This document shows, one piece after another, positions 8,961 through 17,809 of a DNA stretch of 64,000 nucleotides. The stretch's first letter is position 1. Every line of letters starts with the position of its first letter. Below the pieces are notes generated by a model, which was not told the origin of the DNA, searched no databases, and saw only the letters and a list, made by a program, of their open reading frames with translations. The DNA is from Flavobacterium anhuiense (GTDB lineage Bacteria; Bacteroidota; Bacteroidia; Flavobacteriales; Flavobacteriaceae): NCBI RefSeq assembly GCF_004151235.1, contig NZ_JUIV01000008.1:62001-126000 (forward strand), given 5' to 3'. The translations under genes were made by a program, and so were the position numbers.

Positions 8961-11180
8961 TTAGGTTCTGTACTCTCTGGTAACCTTATCGACCCCGTCA
9001 ATTTTCTTAATGGCATTGATCATTTTCTTTAAAATGGTATTGTTTTTTACAATTACCGCAATCTGACCGTGGAAAATTCCGGCGTCTGTACTCAAGGAAA
9101 TACTTTGAATATTGACGCTCATATTGTTCGAAATTACTCGTGTCAGTTGGTTGGTAAGTCCTAAAACGTCCATTCCGGTGATATTGATAATGGCTTTGAA
9201 TTCCTCTTGTGAAGAATCAATCCATTTGGCACTCATGATTCTGTAAGCATAATTCGACTGCATTCCAATTGCGTTCGGACAATCTTTCTTATGCACTTTT
9301 ATTCCTTCATTAATCGTAACAAAACCAAAAACATCATCACCAGGAATAGGGTTACAGCATTGCGATAATTTATAATCTAACTTGTCATGTTCAGTTCCAA
9401 AAACCAGCATGTCATAATTGCTGCTGATGACTGGCTTATGAATATCTTCGGCTGCAGTATCTTTATTTCGTTTAATTTTATTTTTGAAGAAATTGATGAA
9501 CGAATTGCTTTTTTGTGCCGCATAATCTTTCAACTGCTGATTTTCGATCGCACCAATTCCAACTCTATAAAATAAATCTAAACTTGTTTTTAGTTTGAAA
9601 AAGTTTACAAGTTCATTAGTTACCTGTTCGTTAAAAGTAACTTTTAAATGTTTTAATTTTCTAACCAGTAATTCTTTTCCTTCTTCTGCAATCTTTTTAG
9701 TGTTCTCGTTAAGAACGTTTTTGATTTTATTTTTTGCTCTCGAAGTCGTTACATATTCTAACCAGTTTACTGTTGGTTTCTGGTTTGGAGAAGTAATTAC
9801 TTCGACCTGATCGCCACTTTTTAATTCATGATTTAATGGAACTAATCTTCCGTTTACACGAGTTCCTCGGGTTTTAATTCCAATTTCTGAGTGAATGCTG
9901 AAAGCGAAATCAAGAGAAGTGGCGCCTTTTGGCAATGATTTAATTTCTCCTTTTGGCGTAAAGACAAAGATTTCTTTAGAATACAAATTCATTTTAAAAT
10001 CTTCCACAAAATCAACCGCATTGGTTTCTTGATTTTCCAAGGCTTCGCGAAGCAAGTTTAACCAAGTATCTAAACCGCTTTCTTCTGTTGCGCCGTTTTT
10101 ATATTTGTAATGAGCTGCATAACCTTTTTCTGCAATTTCATCCATACGTTCGCTTCGCACCTGAACTTCAACCCAGCGTCCTTTTGGTCCCATAACGGTA
10201 ATGTGAAGTGCTTCATAACCAGTTGATTTTGGTGATGAAATCCAATCACGAAGACGGCTCGGACTCGGTCTGTAGTGGTCTGTTACGATAGAGTATATTT
10301 TCCAAGCTAAGAACTTTTCTTCATGTGGATCTGCTTTATAGACAATTCTAAGCGCAAATTTGTCATAAACTTCATCGAAGGTTACGTTTTGAGCACGCAT
10401 TTTTCGGCGAATAGAATAAATCGATTTTGGTCGGCCTTTGATAATGTAATCGATGCCTTCGTTGTCTAAAGATTTCTTCAAAACCTCCGAAATATCTTTG
10501 ATATAAGCGTCTTGCTCTTCCTTAGTCTCACGAATTTTGCTTACAATGTCATCATAAACTGCTGGTTCGGTATATTTTAATCCTAAATCTTCAAGTTTGG
10601 TTTTAATGTTGTAAAGTCCCAAACGGTGGGCTAGAGGAGCATAAATGTATAAAGTTTCAGATGCGATTTTGGTCTGTTTGTATTCCGCCATCGAATCCAT
10701 TGTCTGCATATTGTGCAAACGGTCTGCCAGTTTAATTAAAATTACGCGAACATCATCATTTAAAGTCAGAATCATTTTTCTGAAATTCTCAGCCTGCATC
10801 GAGGCATTTAAATCTTTTTGAACCAATGAGATTTTAGTAAGGCCTTCAACTAGCTGGGCTACTTTCGGATTAAATAAACGCTCAATGTCTTCAACAGTCA
10901 TTGGTGTATCTTCTACAACATCGTGCATTAAAGCCGCAGCAATAGCGGTCGCGCCCAGACCAATTTCTGAGGCAACAATTTTTGCAACTGCAATAGGATG
11001 AAAGATATAGGCTTCTCCTGATTTACGTCTCTGATCTTTGTGAGCATCAACGGCAACATCAAAAGCTTTTCTAATTAATTTCTTGTCAGTAGGGCTTAAA
11101 GTTTGGTAACTTATTCGAAGTAATTCCTTGTATTCCTGCGCAATAGCTTTATTTTCTTTTTCTATATCTATTTCTGTCAT
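8961..11180 (-). CDS. Bifunctional (p)ppGpp synthetase/hydrolase Rel/SpoT
   Basis: A 739-residue RelA/SpoT homologue that sets the stringent-response alarmone level. The domains are in the standard order: an HD hydrolase with HDVVEDTPM and an intact HD pair (about residues 45-190), a synthetase with GRPKSIYSIRRKM and YEALHITVMGPKGRWVEVQ (about 235-350), TGS around FTPKGEIKSLPKGAT (about 395-455), a helical region, a zinc-finger-like QCCNPIPGDDV motif and a C-terminal ACT domain. With both catalytic halves intact, it is probably the only long RSH enzyme of the cell. The ATG at 11180 is used because the TTG five codons upstream only adds NYAV. The Fur gene is 88 bases downstream on the same strand. 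Confidence 0.96.
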   Translation of the reverse strand: MTEIDIEKENKAIAQEYKELLRISYQTLSPTDKKLIRKAFDVAVDAHKDQRRKSGEAYIFHPIAVAKIVASEIGLGATAIAAALMHDVVEDTPMTVEDIERLFNPKVAQLVEGLTKISLVQKDLNASMQAENFRKMILTLNDDVRVILIKLADRLHNMQTMDSMAEYKQTKIASETLYIYAPLAHRLGLYNIKTKLEDLGLKYTEPAVYDDIVSKIRETKEEQDAYIKDISEVLKKSLDNEGIDYIIKGRPKSIYSIRRKMRAQNVTFDEVYDKFALRIVYKADPHEEKFLAWKIYSIVTDHYRPSPSRLRDWISSPKSTGYEALHITVMGPKGRWVEVQVRSERMDEIAEKGYAAHYKYKNGATEESGLDTWLNLLREALENQETNAVDFVEDFKMNLYSKEIFVFTPKGEIKSLPKGATSLDFAFSIHSEIGIKTRGTRVNGRLVPLNHELKSGDQVEVITSPNQKPTVNWLEYVTTSRAKNKIKNVLNENTKKIAEEGKELLVRKLKHLKVTFNEQVTNELVNFFKLKTSLDLFYRVGIGAIENQQLKDYAAQKSNSFINFFKNKIKRNKDTAAEDIHKPVISSNYDMLVFGTEHDKLDYKLSQCCNPIPGDDVFGFVTINEGIKVHKKDCPNAIGMQSNYAYRIMSAKWIDSSQEEFKAIINITGMDVLGLTNQLTRVISNNMSVNIQSISLSTDAGIFHGQIAVIVKNNTILKKMINAIKKIDGVDKVTREYRT

Positions 11181-11421
11181 AACGGCATAGTTCAAGTACT
11201 AAAAATAAGAATTAGTTTGAACATACACAAGATTTTAGATTGTTGATTTTAGAGTGCAGATTTTAGATTTTCCATGTAGGAATAAGGCTTCGACTCTGCT
11301 CAGCTAGACATTTAAGCAGTCGTTTTTTTAAATTAAAAATTAAAGATTAAAAATTAAAAGTTGAAGACTTTTAATTTGAACCTCAGAACCTTTATCCCTT
11401 TGTCCCTTTGCACCTTTCAAA
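11181..11421. repeat. Intergenic spacer filled with dispersed repeats
   Basis: No gene seen. It contains AGATTTTAGATT-type units (11232-11272), a degenerate copy of the GGCTTCGACTCTGCTCAG palindromic repeat (11287-11305) whose reverse complement recurs near 16605-16630, an A-rich AATTAAAAATTAAAGATT array (11331-11358) and CCCTTTGCACCTTT units at the edge of the methyltransferase gene. Confidence 0.6.
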
Positions 11422-12210
11422 TTAGAATCCTCTTTGTCTTTTTGCTTCAAAAATTAAAATAGCAGCAGCAACAGAAACGTTCATACTGTCTATTTCTCCC
11501 TGCATTGGAATAATGATGTTTTGAGTTGCTTCGTCACGCCATTCTTGCGTTAAACCAGTTGCTTCTGTGCCTACAACTAAAGCAGTTGGAGTTGTGAAAT
11601 TCTGAGTATGATATGAAGTAGAATTCTGTAAAGTGGCGCTGTAGAAATTGATCTTTTTTTCTTTCAAAAATGCAATAATTTCTGCTGATGTTCCAGTTGC
11701 AATCTGATTCGTAAAAAGGCATCCTACGCTAGAACGCACAATGTTCGGATTGTATAAATCGCTTTTTGGATTGGCAATTAAAACTGCGTCCAAATTGGCT
11801 GCATCTGCAGTTCGCAAAACGGCACCAATATTTCCTGGTTTTTCCAATGATTCAACCACAAGAATTAATGGATTATCGGATAGTTTTAAATCAGATAATT
11901 TTAAGGATTTAGTTTTCGCTACAGCTAAAATTCCTTCCGTTGTATCGCGATACGCCAGTTTTTGGTAAACTTCTTTGTTGATTTCGATAATCTGAAATGG
12001 ATTCTGAATCAGTTTGTTGATTTCTGATTCTGAAACTAATTCTGGTAAAAATAAAACCGTTTCGATTTCGTAACCGCCTTTTATAGCTAATGAAATTTCG
12101 CGTTGTCCTTCGATCAAAAATGTTCCGGTTTGTTTTCTGGCTTTGGCTTTTTCTTGAAGTAAAACCAAAGATTTTATAAACGGATTTTGAACTGAAGTAA
12201 TTTGTTTCAT
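11422..12210 (-). CDS. TrmH/SpoU-family RNA 2'-O-methyltransferase
   Basis: A 262-residue SPOUT methyltransferase. The N-terminal substrate-binding domain (GTFLIEGQREISLAI) leads into the SpoU knot with motif 1 KPGNIGAVLRTADA, motif 2 VVGTEATGL and motif 3 IPMQGEIDSMNVSVAAAI. It transfers a methyl group from S-adenosylmethionine to a ribose in rRNA or tRNA. The exact nucleotide cannot be read from the sequence. It stands alone between repeat-rich spacers. Confidence 0.93.
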   Translation of the reverse strand: MKQITSVQNPFIKSLVLLQEKAKARKQTGTFLIEGQREISLAIKGGYEIETVLFLPELVSESEINKLIQNPFQIIEINKEVYQKLAYRDTTEGILAVAKTKSLKLSDLKLSDNPLILVVESLEKPGNIGAVLRTADAANLDAVLIANPKSDLYNPNIVRSSVGCLFTNQIATGTSAEIIAFLKEKKINFYSATLQNSTSYHTQNFTTPTALVVGTEATGLTQEWRDEATQNIIIPMQGEIDSMNVSVAAAILIFEAKRQRGF

Positions 12211-12280
12211 TTTTTTTAAGGCTCAAAGTTGCAGAGGGGCAAAGGTACAGAGTTTTTTTCTTCTCGCAATAATTTAAAAT

Positions 12281-12343
12281 AGCCACGAATTCACGAATTA
12301 ATTCTTTACAATGAAAAAAACTAAAATTCGGGAATTCGTGACT
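12281..12343. repeat. Inverted repeat of the AGCCACGAATTCACGAATT family
   Basis: Left arm AGCCACGAATTCACGAATT at 12281-12299 and right arm AATTCGGGAATTCGTGACT at 12325-12343. The same arm sequence recurs in inverted order at 38441-38490, so this is a dispersed element and not a gene-specific terminator, although it could fold at the 3' side of the DUF2167 gene. Confidence 0.7.
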
Positions 12344-12352
12344 AAAAAAGGT

Positions 12353-13282
12353 TTACTCTTCAGTAGAATTATTTTCTTCTAAAAGAGCAGTTTCTTCAGC
12401 AGGTTTTGTGACTATTTGATCTTTGTCTCCAAAAAGAAATTTCTTTATTGCAGCAAAAGCAGCAATAATTCCGATTACAATAAATTTTCCGAATTTTGCT
12501 AAAATAGCAAAGAATCCAACTTTTGCTAATACTTTTCCAGCCACCAAACCTCCGATTGTCCAAGCTGCGACAGTGTCTGTGTCTGCATCAAAATCAAGGT
12601 ATTTATGTCCGTCATTGAACTCAACACTTTTGATGATTCCTGGAATACTTGCTTTAACTTCTGCTAACTGATTTACACCAGCAACAGCAGAAATATTATA
12701 CATTCCTTTTCTTCCTAAAACTCTTAAGTCATAATTTAAAGTGTGTTCTTTATCCTGTCCAAACTGTAGTTCTTTTGCCCAGTGCAATACTTTTAAATTA
12801 TTGTCATAAAATGGTTTAGATGCCCAACCAATTAATTGAACTTCGGGATAACCTGCATTCTTTCTTTCCACATTGGCAGTAGCCACATCTTCTTTCATCG
12901 TTTTAAGAAGATCGTCATAATCAATATCATCAGCATCATCATCTTTTACATAACCGTCCCCTTGATAGCTAATTACAAACATCCAGCTGTCAGAATGTGT
13001 AACGCCTTTTCCATCTGGAACGAGCGAACCTAAAATTGATTTGTCTTCAGGATTTCCCCATAAATTGGTGAGAACATTTTGGGTTTGTTCTGCATTTAAA
13101 AATTTGAATCCTTTTGGAACATTTAAGATTCCGTTTCCTTCAGTTAAAGTAATTTTTCCAGATTCATAGTGAAAGGATTTATCAATTTTATCATAATATG
13201 TTCTAAGTGTATCAGGCTCACTGGCAGATAATTTAGCAATCGAAATCGTCCATAACAAAACAAATAGTAGTGTTTTTTTCAT
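12353..13282 (-). CDS. DUF2167 domain membrane protein
   Basis: A 309-residue exported protein: signal peptide (MKKTLLFVLLWTISIAKLSAS), then a DUF2167 body with the acidic GYVKDDDADDIDYDDLL stretch and LIGWASKPFYD, then one or two hydrophobic segments at about residues 238-285 and an acidic C-terminal tail. The family is widespread in Gram-negatives but of unknown function. It is predicted to be inner-membrane anchored with most of the chain in the periplasm. No operon partner is evident, as the phosphodiesterase upstream is 43 bases away on the same strand and could be co-transcribed. Confidence 0.88.
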   Translation of the reverse strand: MKKTLLFVLLWTISIAKLSASEPDTLRTYYDKIDKSFHYESGKITLTEGNGILNVPKGFKFLNAEQTQNVLTNLWGNPEDKSILGSLVPDGKGVTHSDSWMFVISYQGDGYVKDDDADDIDYDDLLKTMKEDVATANVERKNAGYPEVQLIGWASKPFYDNNLKVLHWAKELQFGQDKEHTLNYDLRVLGRKGMYNISAVAGVNQLAEVKASIPGIIKSVEFNDGHKYLDFDADTDTVAAWTIGGLVAGKVLAKVGFFAILAKFGKFIVIGIIAAFAAIKKFLFGDKDQIVTKPAEETALLEENNSTEE

Positions 13283-13324
13283 TAGAGTGGTTTAAAAGGT
13301 TAATTATTTAGGTTTTTTGGTTAT

Positions 13325-14404
13325 TTAAAATAGTTCTGAAATTTCTTTCTCAACAGGATGTGACGTTTTAAAATCATATCCCATTATTTTTGCTAATGTT
13401 TGAGCAAATTGTTTTTGATAGAATTGAGATTGTGTTTTTATTTCACCTTTTGGCGCAATTTCTGGTCCCATTGCGGCAAACCAAATTTCAGATGCTCCTG
13501 GAACATCAGAACCGTGATCTGTCCATTGCGATTTTACTTTGTCGCCGCGTCCGTGATCTACGGTTATGAATAAAGTAGTTTTGTTCTTGTATTGTGGATC
13601 ATTTTGAACAAAATTCCAGATTTCCTGAATCCATTTGTCTACTTGATTGGCTGCGTCCAAATACGAACGATATTGTGCGTGATGCGCCCATTCATCGGTT
13701 TCTCCGTATGCAATGTAAAGCACTTTTGGCTTTTTATTTTTTAGTTCATCTAAAGCTTGATAATGCGTAAAAACATCTAGGCATTCATCCATATGAAAAG
13801 GTTTATATGAGTTGTCACGCATTTCATTTAATAAGTGCTGAGCTGCGGTTGGTTTATTTCCGCCTACTTTGTCAAAGGCTGAAATTACAGGAAATCCGCT
13901 TCTTTCTTCATTTAAAATTCGATCAAAAGCATCCCATGCGCCAAAAGCGGCAACTTTACCTTTTAATTTAGATTGCTGATTTAAAAATTCCAAAACATTT
14001 ACGTTTGGATTGGCTTTGTATCCGTTTGAGTTGACTTTTAAATCGACATTTCCAGTCATGATTTCGCTATAACCAGGATAACTAAACCAATACGGATTGG
14101 CAACATCTACTTTATTTCCTAAATCTCGATTTCCATAAATCTGACCTTTAGAAGCAATTTCAGACCAGAAAAAAGGCATTAGTTTTTTACGCGCTTCTTT
14201 GACATTAGCATCGCTATATTTTTTATAAATGTAGGCACTGTCTCCTTGATTGAATTTTTTGTCATTGGCAATTGTGGGATCAATGCCTTTAAAAACTTCC
14301 TGCCATCTAAAACCATCTGTAGTGATAATAATAATGTTTTCTGTTTTTTGGGCTAAAGATTTACAGCTCAATAAAATTAGCAGAATTAAAATTGCTTTTT
14401 TCAT
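13325..14404 (-). CDS. Alkaline-phosphatase-superfamily phosphodiesterase, secreted
   Basis: A 359-residue protein with a signal peptide and a possible lipobox (LILLSCKS). The metal site of the type I phosphodiesterase/nucleotide pyrophosphatase superfamily is visible: IIITTDGFRWQEVF at the mature N-terminus, ETDEWAHHAQY in the middle, FITVDHGRGD and WTDHGSDVPG later. These supply the Asp/His ligands for two metal ions. It probably hydrolyses a phosphodiester or phosphate in the periplasm or at the cell surface. The substrate cannot be inferred. Confidence 0.87.
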   Translation of the reverse strand: MKKAILILLILLSCKSLAQKTENIIIITTDGFRWQEVFKGIDPTIANDKKFNQGDSAYIYKKYSDANVKEARKKLMPFFWSEIASKGQIYGNRDLGNKVDVANPYWFSYPGYSEIMTGNVDLKVNSNGYKANPNVNVLEFLNQQSKLKGKVAAFGAWDAFDRILNEERSGFPVISAFDKVGGNKPTAAQHLLNEMRDNSYKPFHMDECLDVFTHYQALDELKNKKPKVLYIAYGETDEWAHHAQYRSYLDAANQVDKWIQEIWNFVQNDPQYKNKTTLFITVDHGRGDKVKSQWTDHGSDVPGASEIWFAAMGPEIAPKGEIKTQSQFYQKQFAQTLAKIMGYDFKTSHPVEKEISELF

Positions 14405-14555
14405 TACTTATTAATTTGAAATACAATTCAAAACTAAGTAATTTAATAAAGCAATTTTTACGGTATGACGTAATGTAACTATAATTTAATAGAAGTTGAA
14501 AATATATGAACTCAAAAATTCTAAATGGGCATTGGTCGCTTTACATTTAGAACTT

Positions 14556-15887
14556 TTACAAAATCCCTCTAGACTTAATTTCTAAATATTTATTAATGGC
14601 GTCAAGCGTAAGATTTTCAGGTTGTGTTAAGACAGAATGGATTCCGTATTTCTTCAATTCGTTTACGATTAATCGTTTTTCGAACATGAATTTTTCGGCA
14701 ATTACTTTGTCATAAACTTCCTGAATTGTAGTTGTTTTTTTATTGATGATACCGTTTAATTCTGTATTGCTAAAGAAAATCACAACCAATAAATGGCTTT
14801 TGGCAATTCCTTTTAAATATGGCAATTGACGATTTAAGCCGTCCATGGTTTCAAAATTGGTGTACAGAATTATTAAACTTCTCTGATTGATGTTTTTCTT
14901 GATATCAACATACAATCGGCTGTAATCACTTTCGAAGAAATCGGTTTTTACATTGTACAAAGTTTCGAGGATTTTCTGCATTTGCGAGCCTCTTCTTTCC
15001 GCAAAAACTCTGTTTTCTACTTTTTTAGAAAAAGAAAAAAGCCCTGCTTTATCTTGTTTTTTCAGAATAACATTGGATAAAACCAAAGCCGAATTAATCG
15101 CATAATCCAATAAACTTAATCCATCAAAAGGCATTTGCATAACGCGCCCTTTGTCAATTGCCATATAAACCGATTGTGATTTTTCGTCCTGAAACTGATT
15201 GACCATTAGCGAATTTCTTTTGGCTGTCGCTTTCCAGTTTAAAGTTCGCAAATCGTCGCCTTGAACATATTCTTTAATTTGCTCAAACTCCATGGTATGT
15301 CCAATTCGGCGTATTTTTTTGATTCCGTATTGAAATAAATTATTCGAAAAAGCAATCAAATCGTATTTTCTTAACTGAATATAAGAAGGGTAGGTCGGAA
15401 CCATTTGATCTTTGTCAAAAGTAAATCTTCTTGAAATGAGCCTTAATGGCGAAGAAACATAAATGTTCAGAGAACCGAAATGATATTCTCCGCGTTCTGT
15501 TGGGCGAAGATCATAACCAATTTCTTTTTGTGTTGCCGCTTTTATTGTTTTTCCAATTTTGAAATCTCGAACCTGAAATTGAAACGGAATCTCATCAATA
15601 ATTTTAACCGAAACAGGAAAAGTATAATGGTTTTTTAAATTAATTTTTATCGGATTTAAATCCCCGTTTGATAGTTTTTCGGGCGTAATTCTTTCAGCTT
15701 CAAGTCCTGTTCGTACCAAGTACAAAAGCAAAATATCAAGTCCTAAAAAAGTAATTAAACCTAAAACGAGTAGCCAAACAGCATTATACATATTCGGAAA
15801 AATAAAAGCGCAGACAAACAATCCTATAATGCCAATGAGCACATAGAAAAAGAAATTGTTCAGATATAGACTTTTTATGAATTTCAA
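14556..15887 (-). CDS. DUF58 domain protein of a MoxR cluster
   Basis: A 443-residue protein with two N-terminal membrane helices (about residues 10-60), a beta domain and a DUF58/von Willebrand-like domain (EYVQGDDLRTLNWKATAKR is the DUF58 signature). Such proteins work with MoxR AAA+ ATPases, here 16674-17687. The start is probably TTG at 15887: an in-frame stop lies 12 bases upstream of it on the minus strand, and the first internal ATG would remove both membrane helices. It is the last gene of the minus-strand cluster. Confidence 0.9.
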   Translation of the reverse strand: MKFIKSLYLNNFFFYVLIGIIGLFVCAFIFPNMYNAVWLLVLGLITFLGLDILLLYLVRTGLEAERITPEKLSNGDLNPIKINLKNHYTFPVSVKIIDEIPFQFQVRDFKIGKTIKAATQKEIGYDLRPTERGEYHFGSLNIYVSSPLRLISRRFTFDKDQMVPTYPSYIQLRKYDLIAFSNNLFQYGIKKIRRIGHTMEFEQIKEYVQGDDLRTLNWKATAKRNSLMVNQFQDEKSQSVYMAIDKGRVMQMPFDGLSLLDYAINSALVLSNVILKKQDKAGLFSFSKKVENRVFAERRGSQMQKILETLYNVKTDFFESDYSRLYVDIKKNINQRSLIILYTNFETMDGLNRQLPYLKGIAKSHLLVVIFFSNTELNGIINKKTTTIQEVYDKVIAEKFMFEKRLIVNELKKYGIHSVLTQPENLTLDAINKYLEIKSRGIL

Positions 15888-15909
15888 GTTTTCTCGGTTT
15901 TATGTTTTT

Positions 15910-16521
15910 CTAATAAATTTTAGTGAAGTCATCAAAATTAAAGCCTTCTAGATAAGCTATTTTCCAAACTCCGTTTTCTTTAATGGTTTTCACTTTGTAT
16001 TTAAAATCGCCTTTCCACGACCAATTCCAATCAAAAGACGCTTTATCGTTTTCAATCTTCAAATGATTAATAGTCATAGTTTTCCAATAATTATCGGGAT
16101 AATCTTGACAATTACACCACGGATTGGCATCATTTCCAAAAGGAGGCAAATCTCCCTCAAGCCATTCTATTTTTTTAGTTTTAAGATTAGAATCGATTCG
16201 TAAAGCGATTTTATTGTAATTGTCTAAAAACTGCTGCGAAAAGAAATTAGTTTTCTTAAGTTCCTCCAATCTTTTTTTATGGGAGTTTAAATCTAAGCCA
16301 ATGTATTTATCTCCTTTTTTGTTTGCAATAGGATTGAAATCATTGTTGCTCTTTTTAGTTTCTACCCATTCGTACAATTTCTTAACTAAAGTCTCAATTT
16401 CCTGCTTGTCATTTTTGAAATAAAAAGAATCTTTTTTGTCTTTTAAAAAAGCAGCATTTGATGGCTGAAAAACAGTTAACAATAGTAGAGAGAATAATAT
16501 AAGAAGTTTAGACGGTTTCAA
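15910..16521 (-). CDS. Secreted hypothetical protein within the MoxR cluster
   Basis: A 203-residue protein with a clear signal peptide (KLLILFSLLLLTVFQPSNA). The only start compatible with it is TTG at 16521. The mature part ends in a tryptophan-rich stretch (FDWNWSWKGDF) and VKTIKENGVWKIAYLEGF, which resembles the last strands of an NTF2/DUF3828-like fold. It is inserted between the MoxR and DUF58 genes on the same strand, 22 bases before DUF58, so it is probably co-expressed. No catalytic motif recognised. Confidence 0.75.
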   Translation of the reverse strand: MKPSKLLILFSLLLLTVFQPSNAAFLKDKKDSFYFKNDKQEIETLVKKLYEWVETKKSNNDFNPIANKKGDKYIGLDLNSHKKRLEELKKTNFFSQQFLDNYNKIALRIDSNLKTKKIEWLEGDLPPFGNDANPWCNCQDYPDNYWKTMTINHLKIENDKASFDWNWSWKGDFKYKVKTIKENGVWKIAYLEGFNFDDFTKIY

Positions 16522-16673
16522 TTTTTTTTAGTTTTTATTGTTTGCTTCGCCAATTCGGCTAAAGCCTTGTGTCAAGTTTCAGGTTTCAAGTTTTGCTCTT
16601 CTTTGTCAGGCTGAGCGGAGTCGAAGCCCTTTACATTTTCCACCATTCACCATTTACCATTCACAATTAATAA
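16522..16673. repeat. Spacer with a REP-like repeat (GTCAGGCTGAGCGGAGTCGAAGCC)
   Basis: No gene. From 16605 it holds GTCAGGCTGAGCGGAGTCGAAGCC, whose reverse complement appears degenerately near 11287. It is followed by CCATTCACCATTTACCATTCACAA, a short 8-10-bp-period array next to the moxR stop codon. Confidence 0.6.
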
Positions 16674-17687
16674 TTACCTAGGAATTTCGACTGTTTCAAT
16701 AATCTGTTTGATAATTTCTGAACTTGTAATGCCTTCCATTTCACGTTCTGGTGCTACAATAACACGGTGCTGTAAAACTGGAATTGCAGCTTCTTTTATA
16801 TCTTCTGGCGTTACAAAATCACGTCCGCGGATTGCGGCAAAACCTTTTGCGGCATTCAAAATCGCGATAGAAGCACGAGGAGAAGCTCCTAAATATAAAA
16901 AGGCATTTTCTCGAGTATTTACTACAATTCGAGCAATGTATTCCAACAAGTTTTGTTCGACTCTAATTTGTTTTACTAAACCTTGATATTCTTTAATTTC
17001 TTCGGCAGAAAGTATAGTTTGAATTGCATCTAATTTTCCGTGATCTTGCAACGAATGTTCTCTCTGGATAATTAAAATCTCTTCATTCAATTTCGGATAA
17101 TCAATTGTAATTTTAAAAAGAAAACGGTCCAACTGCGCTTCAGGTAAACGATAAGTTCCTTCTTGCTCTATAGGATTCTGAGTTGCGATAACCAAAAATG
17201 GCGCTTCCAATTGATAAGCAGAACCATCAATTGTAATCTGGCGTTCTTCCATTACTTCAAAAAGCGCGGCTTGTGTTTTTGCAGGAGCACGGTTAATCTC
17301 ATCAATTAAAATCAAATTAGAAAAAATTGGTCCTTTTTTGAATTCAAATTCTGAGTTTTTCAGATTGAAAATAGAAGTTCCTAAAATATCTGAAGGCATT
17401 AAATCGGGAGTAAACTGAATTCTGCTGAAACCGATATTTAAAGTTTTAGCCAATAATTTAGCCGTGATTGTTTTGGCAACTCCAGGAACGCCTTCTAAAA
17501 GTACGTGACCGTTTGACAAAATAGCAACCAAAAGCTGATCTACCATTTTGTGCTGTCCTACGATTACCGTTTCAATCTCTTTTTTAATCGTATTTACGTG
17601 ATCTAAAAGTGGTCCTAAATTAATCCTTGTTTCAAAATTCACATTTTCATTTGTGATTTCGTTTGATGTTGTATTGATATCGTCCAT
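16674..17687 (-). CDS. MoxR-family AAA+ ATPase
   Basis: A 337-residue AAA+ protein: Walker A GVPGVAKT, Walker B ILIDEINRAP, sensor 1 IATQNPIEQEG, arginine-finger region LDRFLF and sensor 2 GASPRAS. MoxR ATPases act as chaperones or metal-insertion factors for partner proteins with VWA/DUF58 domains. The partner here is the downstream DUF58 protein (14556-15887). The neighbours DUF4350, DUF4129 and SpoIIM form the usual Bacteroidota version of the cluster. ATG start at 17687. Confidence 0.96.
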   Translation of the reverse strand: MDDINTTSNEITNENVNFETRINLGPLLDHVNTIKKEIETVIVGQHKMVDQLLVAILSNGHVLLEGVPGVAKTITAKLLAKTLNIGFSRIQFTPDLMPSDILGTSIFNLKNSEFEFKKGPIFSNLILIDEINRAPAKTQAALFEVMEERQITIDGSAYQLEAPFLVIATQNPIEQEGTYRLPEAQLDRFLFKITIDYPKLNEEILIIQREHSLQDHGKLDAIQTILSAEEIKEYQGLVKQIRVEQNLLEYIARIVVNTRENAFLYLGASPRASIAILNAAKGFAAIRGRDFVTPEDIKEAAIPVLQHRVIVAPEREMEGITSSEIIKQIIETVEIPR

Positions 17688-17774
17688 AAATTGCTATGTT
17701 TTTTTATTTTTTTGCCACAGATTAGAAAGATTAAAATGATTTTATAAAAAAATAATCTGTGCTAATCCTTTTAT

Positions 17775-17790
17775 CCCGATAGCTATCGGG
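17775..17790. repeat. 16-bp perfect palindrome CCCGATAGCTATCGGG
   Basis: A perfect palindrome in the moxR-DUF4350 spacer, next to ATTAGAAAG / TAATCTGTGC repeat sequence. It is identical to the outermost 8 bp of each end of the 157-bp element at 59469 and 61211 joined together. Confidence 0.85.
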
Positions 17791-17809
17791 AGTGGCTAAA
17801 TATTTCTGG

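Noticed and set aside
8847-9032. Small open frames on the opposite strand of the Fur and Rel genes
   Set aside because: They are antisense shadows of well-supported genes and have no recognisable features.
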